A DNA stretch of 64,000 bases from Kiritimatiellia bacterium (lineage in GTDB: Bacteria > Verrucomicrobiota > Kiritimatiellia > UBA8416 > YA12-FULL-48-11): NCBI GenBank assembly GCA_028716365.1, contig JAQUPZ010000002.1:186001-250000 (forward strand), in the 5' to 3' direction. A program made the translations under genes and the position numbers. Below, one piece after another: positions 28,680 through 37,124 of the stretch (the first letter of the stretch is position 1; the number at the start of each line of letters is the position of its first letter). The notes below the pieces were generated by a model. The model saw only the letters and a list, made by a program, of their open reading frames with translations. It had not been told where the DNA came from and searched no databases.

Positions 28680-29981
28680 ATGAACAGAAAAGTGACACGT
28701 CGACATTTCCTCAAGGCATCCACGGCCATAGCCGGAGTGTTGGCACTTCCGGTGATTGTTCCATCTTCGGTCCTTGGCGCAAATGCACCAAGTAATCGCA
28801 TTAATGTGGGCTGTATCGGCCCGGGCAAAATGGGCCAGGGCCATCTTGGCGCCTGTCTCGGACGTGAAGAAGTCCAGGTTATCGCCGGTTGTGATGTGGA
28901 TAAGATCCGTGCAGACCATGTACGCGAAGTAACAGAGAAGCGTTACGCAGACAGAACAACCAGGGGTGAATACAAGGGCTGTAAAACATTCGAAGACTTC
29001 CGTGAACTTCTGTCAATGCCGGATCTCGATGCTGTTACCATTGGCGTACCGGACCACTGGCATGGATTGATTGCCGTAGCAGCCTGTAAAGCAGGTAAAG
29101 ATGTTTACTGCGAGAAACCATTGGCGCTGACAAACCGCGAAAGCCGGGCAATCGCCGATGCTGCACATCAGAATGGACGTATTTTCCAGACAGGGAGCCA
29201 ACAGCGCAGTAATCGGTCATTTCGTTTTGCATCAGAACTCGTACGTAATGGAACTATAGGAAAAGTAAAAGAAGTCTGGGTCAGTATTGGCGGCCCCTCC
29301 AAGCCTTTCTGCGACCTGCCCGCAGAACCAGTACCACCGACACTGAATTGGAACTTCTGGCTGGGTCCGTCGGCATGGCGCCCCTACCATCACGATCTGG
29401 CGCCAGATGGATGGAATTATCCTAATTTTCCAAACTGGCGCGGATATGGCGAATTTGCAAGCAGCAGTCAGGCCGACTTCGGAGCACACCACTACGACAT
29501 AGCGCAATGGGGCCTTGGGACCGACCATACTGGTCCAGTCGAAGTAGTTCCTCCAAATGGTAAGGATGTAAAGCAACTCACTTATACATATGCGGACGGT
29601 ACGAAAATGTACGTTGGTAATAAACTGCCAGGTTCAGCAGTACAATGGTTCGGCGAAAAAGGCTGGGTCGCTGTCAACCGGGGGGAGTTCCTGCAAACAG
29701 AACCTGCCAATCTTGCCAGTATTCAATGGCGACCGGGAGATATACATCTCTATCAAAGCAGGGACCATTTCGAGAACTGGTTTAGTTGCATCCGGTCACG
29801 TAAACCAACAATCTGCACGGCGGATATTGGACACCGCACAGCTACGATCTGCCAGATCGGAATCATAGCATTCCGGCTTGGCCGGGCGCTTAAATGGGAT
29901 CCACAGGCGGAACAATTTATCGGTGATGACGTTGCCAACAGCATGTTAAGTCGGTCAATGCGTTCACCGTGGGTACTGTAA
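28680..29981 (+). CDS. Tat-exported Gfo/Idh/MocA oxidoreductase 1
   Basis: 433 residues. Signal VTRRHFLKASTAIAGVLALP is a textbook twin-arginine leader, so the protein folds with its cofactor before export. The Rossmann motif GCIGPGKMG, VIAGCDVDK, VTIGVPDHWHG and DVYCEKPLAL follow; the last holds the conserved EKP lysine. The C-terminal domain includes WNFWLGPSAWRPY, FGAHHYDIAQWGLG and a final ANSMLSRSMRSPWVL common to PVC members. Exported members of this family can oxidise or reduce sugar hydroxyls with tightly held NAD. Substrate unknown. It belongs with the HEAT gene upstream. Confidence 0.9.
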   Translation: MNRKVTRRHFLKASTAIAGVLALPVIVPSSVLGANAPSNRINVGCIGPGKMGQGHLGACLGREEVQVIAGCDVDKIRADHVREVTEKRYADRTTRGEYKGCKTFEDFRELLSMPDLDAVTIGVPDHWHGLIAVAACKAGKDVYCEKPLALTNRESRAIADAAHQNGRIFQTGSQQRSNRSFRFASELVRNGTIGKVKEVWVSIGGPSKPFCDLPAEPVPPTLNWNFWLGPSAWRPYHHDLAPDGWNYPNFPNWRGYGEFASSSQADFGAHHYDIAQWGLGTDHTGPVEVVPPNGKDVKQLTYTYADGTKMYVGNKLPGSAVQWFGEKGWVAVNRGEFLQTEPANLASIQWRPGDIHLYQSRDHFENWFSCIRSRKPTICTADIGHRTATICQIGIIAFRLGRALKWDPQAEQFIGDDVANSMLSRSMRSPWVL

Positions 29982-29997
29982 AAAGGAGAACATCACA

Positions 29998-30537
29998 ATG
30001 ATCGGAAAAAAACTACGCGACGCAATGAACGAACAGATTAAACACGAACTCGAATCCTATTATATTTATCTCTCGATGGTCGCTTATTTCCATTCACAGA
30101 ATCTTGACGGAATGGCCCACTGGATGCGGGTCCAGTGCCACGAAGAGCAGATACATGCAATGAAATTCTTTGATCATATCATAAACTGCGGAGGTACGGT
30201 CGAACTTCTCGACCTGAAACAACACAAAACCAGGTTCTCATCGCCCCTGGAAGCATTCAAAGATGCCTATGACCATGAACTCTTCATTACTTCCAAGATC
30301 CATAACCTGATGGCAATTACGCGAAAGGAAGGCGAATTCGCATCCGAGCCATTACTCGGCTGGTTCGTCAACGAACAGATCGAAGAGGAATCCAACACGC
30401 AACGCGTAAAGCAGCAACTCGAGATGATCGGCAATTCAAAGGATGGACTAATCCTTCTTGACCGCGAACTTGGCGCCAGAGTCTGGCCGGCTGGTTCATG
30501 TCTTGATCCGGTGTCCTACAATTTGCCCGGCGCCTGA
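29998..30537 (+). CDS. ftnA: Non-haem ferritin
   Basis: 179 residues. The four-helix ferroxidase pattern is visible: HELESYYIYLSMVAYFHSQN with the first Glu/Tyr, HWMRVQCHEEQIHAMKFFDHI with the ExxH ligands, and WFVNEQIEEESNTQRV with the distal glutamates. Iron storage and Fe(II) oxidation in the cytoplasm. AAAAGGAGAACATCACA precedes the ATG 16 bases after the oxidoreductase stop, so it may be cotranscribed with it. Confidence 0.95.
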   Translation: MIGKKLRDAMNEQIKHELESYYIYLSMVAYFHSQNLDGMAHWMRVQCHEEQIHAMKFFDHIINCGGTVELLDLKQHKTRFSSPLEAFKDAYDHELFITSKIHNLMAITRKEGEFASEPLLGWFVNEQIEEESNTQRVKQQLEMIGNSKDGLILLDRELGARVWPAGSCLDPVSYNLPGA

Positions 30538-30564
30538 GGAAAGTTTCTGATTTCCTTTGTGATA

Positions 30565-31422
30565 TTATTTATTTTCCTTTGCCAGCCGCTCGTTAAGCTT
30601 CTGCCACGCAGTCCATGATCTTTTGATATTTTCCCCAGCCGGCAGTTTCACGGCATACCCCTGTAAGCCAATTGGACCATGATATCCCAGTTCGCGAAGC
30701 TTTTTCAATATTGGCAAAAGGTCCTTGGTTCCTTCATCCAGCGGCCTGATAAGCCTGTCCCATTTGGTCCGCCCGGCACCGGTATCGGCCCCGTTAATTG
30801 TGACCAGAAACAGATGAGGCATTGCTTCAGTCAGGAGTTCGGGTATTTTCTCTTCATCACCCACCATCAAACAGTGACATAGATTAAATGTAACACCGAA
30901 ATTCGGACGGTTTACTTTTTTCGCCACACGAACGGCATCCTGAACTTTCTCTACCCAGAAGCCGGTATGCGGATAAAGCGCTATACGGACATTATTACTA
31001 GCCGCATTATCAGCCATCACCTGAAGAGCAGGTATTGCCACAGTATCTCCATCCGGTGATGATTTCACATAATCCTTACTGACAATCGTCAACCAGATTA
31101 TGACATCAGTCCCTTTCAAAGATGCAATAGTCGATTCATGGTTTCCCTCAAACTTTTCCTTCCCCAACTTTGATCCGGTGTATACAGAAAAAACCTTGAG
31201 TCCTCGTGTTTTTGCATCCTGTATTACCTTATCAATATTACCCGGCGCCCATGAAAATCCGGAATAACCAAGTTCCTTTAAAAGGTCCATCTGTGTTGTT
31301 GGAGCACAAGTGTCCATTGCAAAAAATGGATTAGGAAGGCTCGATTCTGCCCCAGATGCTGTTTCCCCCGAAAAAGCAACAACCAGAATCAATAAAAAGA
31401 ATGAATTTCCAGTGTATTTCAC
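30565..31422 (-). CDS. Secreted sugar isomerase/epimerase-like TIM-barrel protein
   Basis: 285 residues of the xylose-isomerase-like TIM-barrel superfamily (AP endonuclease 2 fold), with a signal peptide (SFFLLILVVAFSGETASGAE). Metal-site candidates appear as NFGVTFNLCHCLMVGDE, VTINGADTG and GPIGLQGYAV, the usual ends of barrel strands. The GTG start overlaps the stop of the upstream HEAT gene (TAGTG), so the two are coupled. Related secreted proteins in Bacteroides act in 3-keto-glycoside breakdown. That role is inferred here from the neighbouring Gfo/Idh/MocA and DUF1080 genes. Confidence 0.8.
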   Translation of the reverse strand: MKYTGNSFFLLILVVAFSGETASGAESSLPNPFFAMDTCAPTTQMDLLKELGYSGFSWAPGNIDKVIQDAKTRGLKVFSVYTGSKLGKEKFEGNHESTIASLKGTDVIIWLTIVSKDYVKSSPDGDTVAIPALQVMADNAASNNVRIALYPHTGFWVEKVQDAVRVAKKVNRPNFGVTFNLCHCLMVGDEEKIPELLTEAMPHLFLVTINGADTGAGRTKWDRLIRPLDEGTKDLLPILKKLRELGYHGPIGLQGYAVKLPAGENIKRSWTAWQKLNERLAKENK

Positions 31423-33239
31423 TATTTCCCACTCTTCACTTTTTCAATCGTATTGTGGACATTTTGTTTGTCCTCAGGACGTTCCATCAACGGCAGAACC
31501 TGTTCGAGCGTTTCAATTTTCTGTTTCGGCTGTAATGTACACTTACGATCGTTCAGAATACGTACCAGAGCCTGCATTCCAAGTATTTTATATCTGGCGT
31601 TACTTGTACTCTTCAGCAAATCAAGTATCGATTTTACAGCCTGGTCATTCTGCCAGCTGAACAACACCCGCACTGCACGATCCCTCATTGCATCCGAACC
31701 GGAAGCAATAGTATCGGTAACAATTTTCCGAGACCCAGCCCCGCCCGCCGAATTTGCATATGGCAGAATTGCCAGTTTTACCGGTTCTGGACAATTTCCA
31801 ACATCACTCCATAGTTTAATGAAGCGATCATCATCTTTATCAATCATACGAGTTGCTTTCCATATAATCGAGGCAACCTTGTCTGAATCACTCGATCCAG
31901 CGCCCTTGTTCAACAATCGAATCAACTCTGGAATTTCATTTTCTCCTGCAAAGCCATCAAGCACTTCTATCGCCAAACTGCGCGTGTCAGCTTTTTCACT
32001 TTCCACCATCTTCAATAAACGGGGAATGATTGAATTTTCATCACGTAATTTTAATGCCATTGCTGCAACACGAACTTTCTTCGGATCGGGATCGTCCAGA
32101 AGTTTTGTCAACGTATCATTTACATCCGGTCCCCTGACCCGGCTCAAAGTCTGCTGAGCCGCTGCAGAAAGATTTCCGCCATCTACTGCAAGTGTCGCCA
32201 GGTCATTGACAACACTCACATCCCCAAGCTTCTCCAGTGCAACAATTGCTTCACCTTTTACGCCTTCGTCCTGACTGGTCAGTGCAATCTTTATCACGGG
32301 TAATCCTGCAACATCTTCACGCTCGGCAAGCGCGCGCACGATGGCCAGTTGAACTGCAGGTTTAACCGACGGAAATACATCAATCAAAATTTTTGTTACC
32401 GCGGGATCACTCAACCTCATCGACGTCTTTACCGCCGCCAGTGCCAGTGCCTTGTGTTCATTTTTCAATACACCTGTCAGTACCGGTAACGTATCCTTGC
32501 CATAATCAATCAAACCATTGAATGCTCCGATGATTGCCGGCAGACTTGTTCCATTCTTGTATTCCTGCTCGAACATCTTGAGGGCTTTTCGATTACTGCC
32601 TGTCCTGGCAAGATTGAAGGCAGCGTCAACCAATGCACGTTCACGTAATGGTTGAAATTCATCAGCCAGCCTGACCGATGTTAAAACCTTGACGGCATCA
32701 GTTCCCCCAACCCTGGCAAGGGCCTGCAGTGAAGATTGAATTAATTCCAAATCACCTGAGCCAAGATACCCCTTGAGAACACCCGCCAGTCCTGCATTAT
32801 GACGTGTGGCAAGTGACTGTATTATCCCAATCCGTATACGGTCGCTTGATGATTTCAACGCATTCAGCAGTGCCTTATCAAAAGACTTACCAGGCAATCT
32901 TTCAAGAGCCGTCCTGGCCATGTCTGCTGTTTTTTCATCTGCCAGAAGTTTCAACATCGGCTCGATACAGGCTTTGGAACCAACGATACCAAGCGTTTCA
33001 CATATAAATTTCTTACACGCATAAGTTGATTCCGGCTTGGAAAGAACTGCTAGTAATCTCGCCTCGACTTGCTCGTAAACTGCAGGCCCACCCTCACGAA
33101 ATTCTTTTTCGATCAACGAAAGAGCAATGGTCTGTGGTCCGGCATCGTATGCAGATAATTCCGCATACGGATCGTTTTCTGACCGTAACGCGGTCAGAGC
33201 GAAACAACAAATACTAAGAATCAACATAATGTTCTTCAT
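31422..33239 (-). CDS. Secreted HEAT-repeat protein B (paralogue of A)
   Basis: 605 residues, signal peptide IMLILSICCFALTALRSE, then HEAT-type helices to the end. It is nearly collinear with the 608-residue protein at 26805-28631, sharing blocks such as EPMLKLLADEKTADMARTAL and PRLLKMVESEKADTRSLAIE. It is translationally coupled to the TIM-barrel gene after it and lies 69 bases after a second Gfo/Idh/MocA gene. The pair arose by duplication of a HEAT plus oxidoreductase module, now on opposite strands. Confidence 0.85.
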   Translation of the reverse strand: MKNIMLILSICCFALTALRSENDPYAELSAYDAGPQTIALSLIEKEFREGGPAVYEQVEARLLAVLSKPESTYACKKFICETLGIVGSKACIEPMLKLLADEKTADMARTALERLPGKSFDKALLNALKSSSDRIRIGIIQSLATRHNAGLAGVLKGYLGSGDLELIQSSLQALARVGGTDAVKVLTSVRLADEFQPLRERALVDAAFNLARTGSNRKALKMFEQEYKNGTSLPAIIGAFNGLIDYGKDTLPVLTGVLKNEHKALALAAVKTSMRLSDPAVTKILIDVFPSVKPAVQLAIVRALAEREDVAGLPVIKIALTSQDEGVKGEAIVALEKLGDVSVVNDLATLAVDGGNLSAAAQQTLSRVRGPDVNDTLTKLLDDPDPKKVRVAAMALKLRDENSIIPRLLKMVESEKADTRSLAIEVLDGFAGENEIPELIRLLNKGAGSSDSDKVASIIWKATRMIDKDDDRFIKLWSDVGNCPEPVKLAILPYANSAGGAGSRKIVTDTIASGSDAMRDRAVRVLFSWQNDQAVKSILDLLKSTSNARYKILGMQALVRILNDRKCTLQPKQKIETLEQVLPLMERPEDKQNVHNTIEKVKSGK

Positions 33240-33308
33240 GATATTTTCCTGTTTTAGAATTATCTTTTTAATTCAGCTGTTTGTTATTACAGGTTCGTTA
33301 ACGCTTAA

Positions 33309-34613
33309 CTAGAGAGTCCATGGTGCCCGCATCGGACGTGACCGCATTTGATTGGCCGTAACATCTTTGAGAAATTCTTCTTTTACCGGGTCCCATCTCA
33401 ACTTTCTACCAAGCAGCAATGCGATGTTACCTGCATGCAGAAGTGTACATAAACGGTGTCCGATCTCGGCCGGAAAATATGGATTGCGCCGCGACTTGAC
33501 ACAGTCAAGGAAGTTCCGATGTTCGCCCCCGGGACATGTATAAAGATGAATTTCTTCAGGACGAATGACACTGTTTAGAATTTTCTTTGAACTGGCTTCC
33601 ACAGGTGCCCGCCAGCTCGCGTTACTCACCCACCCGTCCGTTCCCTCAAACCTCAAGCTTGTACCACCGCTGTCGACAAGCAGCTTCACACCATTCGCAT
33701 ACGTGTACTCCAGGTGAAACTCCTTTGCCGCATTGTAAATACCTTCGGTCGGAAATATACCCTTGCCTTCAATTTGTTCCGGCCCTGAAAACTCGGTATT
33801 GTTGGCCCATTGGGATGTATCGATCATGTGTGTACCCCAATCCGCAAGCATTCCTGCAGAATAATCACGAATCCAGCGGAAGTGAAAATGACACCGGCCT
33901 GGCGCATACGGCGCATATGGCGCCGGTCCAAGCCACATTTCATAGTCGAAATCAGGTGGCACCGGAGCTGGTTTCTGCATTTCTAGCGGTGTCCCACCCC
34001 ATATAGGTAACGTCACACGGATTGTCTGTAGTCTCCCTATCCGTCCATTCCGGACTAATTCAGCCATCCTATGATATTGCGGGACTGATCGGTCCTCGGT
34101 TGAGGTTTGGAATACAGCGCCATGCCGTTTCACGGTATCACTCAAAACACGTCCTTCTTCTATCGTTAAAGTCGGTTTTTCACAAATCACATCTTTACCA
34201 GCCCGGATTGCCATCAGCGATATCGGTACATGCCAGTGGTCGGGAGTGGAAACCATGACGGCATCAATATCTTTACGGGCAAGGACTTCGCGAAAATCAG
34301 TATAGGATGCACAATCCTTATTTTTGTAATGACTGTGGGCTTTACTCTGTGCATTCTCAGCACGTCCACGATCCACGTCACAAACTGCAACAATCTGTAC
34401 GTCAGGTTGATGCAGGAAGGCATTGAAATTCACGCCCAAACCATGACCTCCAACTCCGATACAGCCAATTGTGATCTTATTGCTGGGCGATACCTGTGAA
34501 TCAGCCCCAAAAACAGACGAAGGTAATATAGACGGACATACTGCTGTTGCGCCCAAAACCGCCGCGCTTTTTATGAAGTTTCGACGGGATATTTTTTTAA
34601 TTTTATTATTCAT
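33309..34613 (-). CDS. Tat-exported Gfo/Idh/MocA oxidoreductase 2
   Basis: 434 residues. Twin-arginine leader ISRRNFIKSAAVLGATAV, Rossmann motif GCIGVGGHGLG, VAVCDVDRGRAE, MVSTPDHWHVP and DVICEKPTLT with the conserved EKP. It ends ANQMRSRPMRAPWTL, parallel to the paralogue at 28680-29981, but identity elsewhere looks moderate, so specificities may differ. First in a minus-strand series with the HEAT and TIM-barrel genes. The DUF1080 gene lies 19 bases upstream on the same strand, probably in the same transcript. Confidence 0.9.
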   Translation of the reverse strand: MNNKIKKISRRNFIKSAAVLGATAVCPSILPSSVFGADSQVSPSNKITIGCIGVGGHGLGVNFNAFLHQPDVQIVAVCDVDRGRAENAQSKAHSHYKNKDCASYTDFREVLARKDIDAVMVSTPDHWHVPISLMAIRAGKDVICEKPTLTIEEGRVLSDTVKRHGAVFQTSTEDRSVPQYHRMAELVRNGRIGRLQTIRVTLPIWGGTPLEMQKPAPVPPDFDYEMWLGPAPYAPYAPGRCHFHFRWIRDYSAGMLADWGTHMIDTSQWANNTEFSGPEQIEGKGIFPTEGIYNAAKEFHLEYTYANGVKLLVDSGGTSLRFEGTDGWVSNASWRAPVEASSKKILNSVIRPEEIHLYTCPGGEHRNFLDCVKSRRNPYFPAEIGHRLCTLLHAGNIALLLGRKLRWDPVKEEFLKDVTANQMRSRPMRAPWTL

Positions 34614-34632
34614 AATTTAACCCATGTTTATG

Positions 34633-35265
34633 TTATTTAATTTCCTTTATATAAATGTTCTTGAACTCAACAGGCTGACCATGATGCTGGAGGGCAACGG
34701 GACCTTCTCTGGGGCAACCGATCATCTGAAGGTTGTTGATAACGGTCTCGCCGTTGAGGACGACAGTCATACGATCGCCCTTGACCGTAATGACGAAGGA
34801 ATTCCATTCACCGACAGGCTTGTCTGCCCTTTTTGATGGTGTAGCGGCCTTGCGGATTTCTTCGGAAAGGGTTTTGTCAGTACGGTATCCCCACACTTCT
34901 CCGGAACCAACCGGACTATTCCAGATATTTGCCTGGCACTTTGAACTACCTCGAACATAAATACCACTGTCCACGTTCGTTGCCGGCATACGCCAGTCGA
35001 CCAACAGTATGAAGTTAACAAAACTCTTTTTCGTCCAGAGACTGTTACATTTACCGTCATACTTAATGACACCACCTTCGACTTTCCAGTGATCCTGCCA
35101 TCCTGGAATCGGCTGGACCTTTGCGCTACCCTTCGCTTCCCAATCAATGAGGTCCTTGCCATTAAAGAGCGCGGTGAAACCTTCCGGCGGGGTGTTATCG
35201 GCCAGTAGAACCAGACTACCCAGACAGATAATTACCATTACAAACAAAATCATCAAGCGATGCAT
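34633..35265 (-). CDS. DUF1080 protein (3-keto-disaccharide hydrolase type), secreted
   Basis: 210 residues: signal peptide LMILFVMVIICLGSLVLLAD, then the jelly-roll-like domain with FTALFNGKDLIDWEAKG, SLWTKKSFVNFILLVDWRM, DSGIYVRGSS, VGEWNSFVITVKGDRMTVVLNG and EGPVALQHHGQPVEFKNIYI. These are hallmark DUF1080 blocks. Characterised relatives hydrolyse 3-keto-glycosides. It heads the minus-strand group DUF1080, Gfo/Idh/MocA, HEAT, TIM barrel, a sensible set for oxidising a glycoside at C3 and splitting it outside the cytoplasm. Confidence 0.88.
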   Translation of the reverse strand: MHRLMILFVMVIICLGSLVLLADNTPPEGFTALFNGKDLIDWEAKGSAKVQPIPGWQDHWKVEGGVIKYDGKCNSLWTKKSFVNFILLVDWRMPATNVDSGIYVRGSSKCQANIWNSPVGSGEVWGYRTDKTLSEEIRKAATPSKRADKPVGEWNSFVITVKGDRMTVVLNGETVINNLQMIGCPREGPVALQHHGQPVEFKNIYIKEIK

Positions 35266-35409
35266 ATAAGGACTCCTATGAAGTTTTTGTGGCAGGTTTC
35301 CCCGTCATTTTTTTGTCCGGTAGAATTCGTAATGATGCAGACCATTCCCGGATTTCTCAATGGCCATATTGCTGTTTACAAAGATTACCTGCCCGATTAA
35401 TTCATCAGG

Positions 35410-36858
35410 CTAGAAAGAAAGCAGACACTGCCAGATGAACATATTGCCGAATCCTTCGATGTTTTTCCAAATGGTCTCGACCAATTCCTTGTTCCCGGTA
35501 ATATTGGGAATCTCTTTTACTTTCTGTTCCCATGGAATACATGCGCCGGGAGGTACTCTTGGTTGAGGACGGCCCGCCATGCCATAGCCCCTGCCGAATT
35601 TGGCTTTTGGATCCGGCACAACCTGACGCTTGTCATCATTCTTCAGTTTAACTGCTCCGGAAGAATAGACACCATATTCGCGGGTAAAATCAGTTAACGC
35701 CTTCAGATTTTCCGCCTTTGTATCATTCTGCATGATGGCGCCGGCATCCATGATATAACCGCCATTCTTTGCAACACCGTCTATCACCTTCTTGCAACAG
35801 GCCCTTACATCGTCCGGCGTTTTGTATGAAAGTATAAAGTTTGGAATGCCACCACTCAGGCAGAACTTTTCACCCAGCACCTTGTGCGCCTTGAAAATAT
35901 CGCCCTGATCGACATGATAAACAATGCTCCTGTCCGGCAATTCGGTGAAACTTTCCAGATGCGCATCCCACTTGCCTTCTGCATAGAAAAGTGTCTGATG
36001 CCCGTTCTTCCATAATTCCTCAATGATGGGTTTCACCGTTGACCAGTAGTGCGATTCGAAAGTTCCCTTGGAAACAAACGGTACGCACCCCCTGTGCATC
36101 CAGTAACCAATGGGAACCTGCTTGTTCGGATCGGCCGAAGTAATGGCAACATTATAAAGGTGCGGCATCAATGCTTCGCATGCCTTCATGACTTTTTCCG
36201 GTTGTTCGATCATATCCATTGTAAGCCCGATATAACCGCGCAACTTGTCCGCGATGATATCGAACGGCGCCTTGAAAATTCCGGCTATAGCCGACACTGT
36301 CCCCGATTCCGACCGCAGAAGCGCGTTTTGAGTTCCGAACCCATAGAAATAACTCAACATCGCCATTGCGCCCTTCACCAGCGCCAGGTTGTTGCGATAT
36401 GTAGACGCTTCGCCGATACGACTTATTTCGGTTGAAACGCGCGGGAGCCAGACATTGTAAAGAAATCCTGTAGGATCGTCTATCAATGCGTCGTACTCAT
36501 CAGCCTTCATAAAGGCATCTTCTTCGCCCGGTTCACGGTACTGGAACCCCGTATCAGCCGGAATATGAATCCCGGGTATGGCATAATATTTCAGTCCTAT
36601 TGCCTGGGCCAGACCGGTCCAGACATAAACCATGTTACCGACAACCGCATCCCAGTCAAAATCAGCGGCACATTTGCGTGCGGCAATAAAAGCATTGTTA
36701 TAATCATGAGCAACATCCTGACATGTAAAGCCGGCATATTTTGATGTGAATTCTGCAACAAAAGGACGGATGGGAATTTTATCGGGTTTTTCATTCCGCA
36801 TGGCCGTCACATATCGGGTGAGTCGTTCCTGGTATAGTTTTTCCATATTTGTTGCCAT
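35410..36858 (-). CDS. Large uroporphyrinogen-decarboxylase-like protein
   Basis: 482 residues. AAAAGGAGGAGGATCAC directly precedes the ATG. The N-terminal RNEKPDKIPIRPFVAEF and TCQDVAHDY, the SYFYGFGTQNALL region, PIGYWMHRGCVPFVSKGTFESHYWSTVKP, HVDQGDIFKAHKVLGEKFCLSGGIP (excerpted) and GGYIMDAGAIMQNDTKAENLKAL are those of the UroD/MtaA/CmuA superfamily. It is longer than HemE (about 350) with extra N-terminal and C-terminal segments. Corrinoid-linked demethylation is possible, but no corrinoid protein or activator is in the window. The PAS-AraC gene lies upstream on the same strand. Confidence 0.75.
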   Translation of the reverse strand: MATNMEKLYQERLTRYVTAMRNEKPDKIPIRPFVAEFTSKYAGFTCQDVAHDYNNAFIAARKCAADFDWDAVVGNMVYVWTGLAQAIGLKYYAIPGIHIPADTGFQYREPGEEDAFMKADEYDALIDDPTGFLYNVWLPRVSTEISRIGEASTYRNNLALVKGAMAMLSYFYGFGTQNALLRSESGTVSAIAGIFKAPFDIIADKLRGYIGLTMDMIEQPEKVMKACEALMPHLYNVAITSADPNKQVPIGYWMHRGCVPFVSKGTFESHYWSTVKPIIEELWKNGHQTLFYAEGKWDAHLESFTELPDRSIVYHVDQGDIFKAHKVLGEKFCLSGGIPNFILSYKTPDDVRACCKKVIDGVAKNGGYIMDAGAIMQNDTKAENLKALTDFTREYGVYSSGAVKLKNDDKRQVVPDPKAKFGRGYGMAGRPQPRVPPGACIPWEQKVKEIPNITGNKELVETIWKNIEGFGNMFIWQCLLSF

Positions 36859-36885
36859 GTGATCCTCCTCCTTTTATTTTAGATA

Positions 36886-36963
36886 CGCCCCGACACAGCG
36901 GGGCGGCTACATTAACAAGACTTGATGTCGCCACGGCGTCCCGACCTTCCGGAGAGTCGGGAC
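36886..36963. repeat. Pair of GC-rich hairpins in the intergenic space (REP-like)
   Basis: Two perfect inverted repeats lie in the 266-base gap before the UroD-like gene. CGCCCCG/CGGGGCG with a 6-base spacer is at 36886-36905, and GTCCCGAC/GTCGGGAC with a 10-base spacer at 36938-36963. They sit upstream of the ribosome site of the minus-strand UroD-like gene, so they would be in its 5' leader or separate it from the AraC gene. No T-run follows, so they are not obvious terminators. The rest of the gap to 37124 shows nothing recognisable. Confidence 0.5.
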
Positions 36964-37124
36964 CATGTTGCCTGGAAATTTATAAACGTGAATATTCGAA
37001 CGACTACAACTTTAAATTATTATTATATATTAGCACTACATATACACACCGTCTTGGATAAATAAGGCAAATTTGTGTACGATATCGGCATCCAAAATAA
37101 TCCATTATCCTAACCAGAATATAG

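Noticed and set aside
30538..30559. Terminator after ferritin
   Set aside because: The GGAAA/TTTCC stem is only five pairs and the T-run is short.
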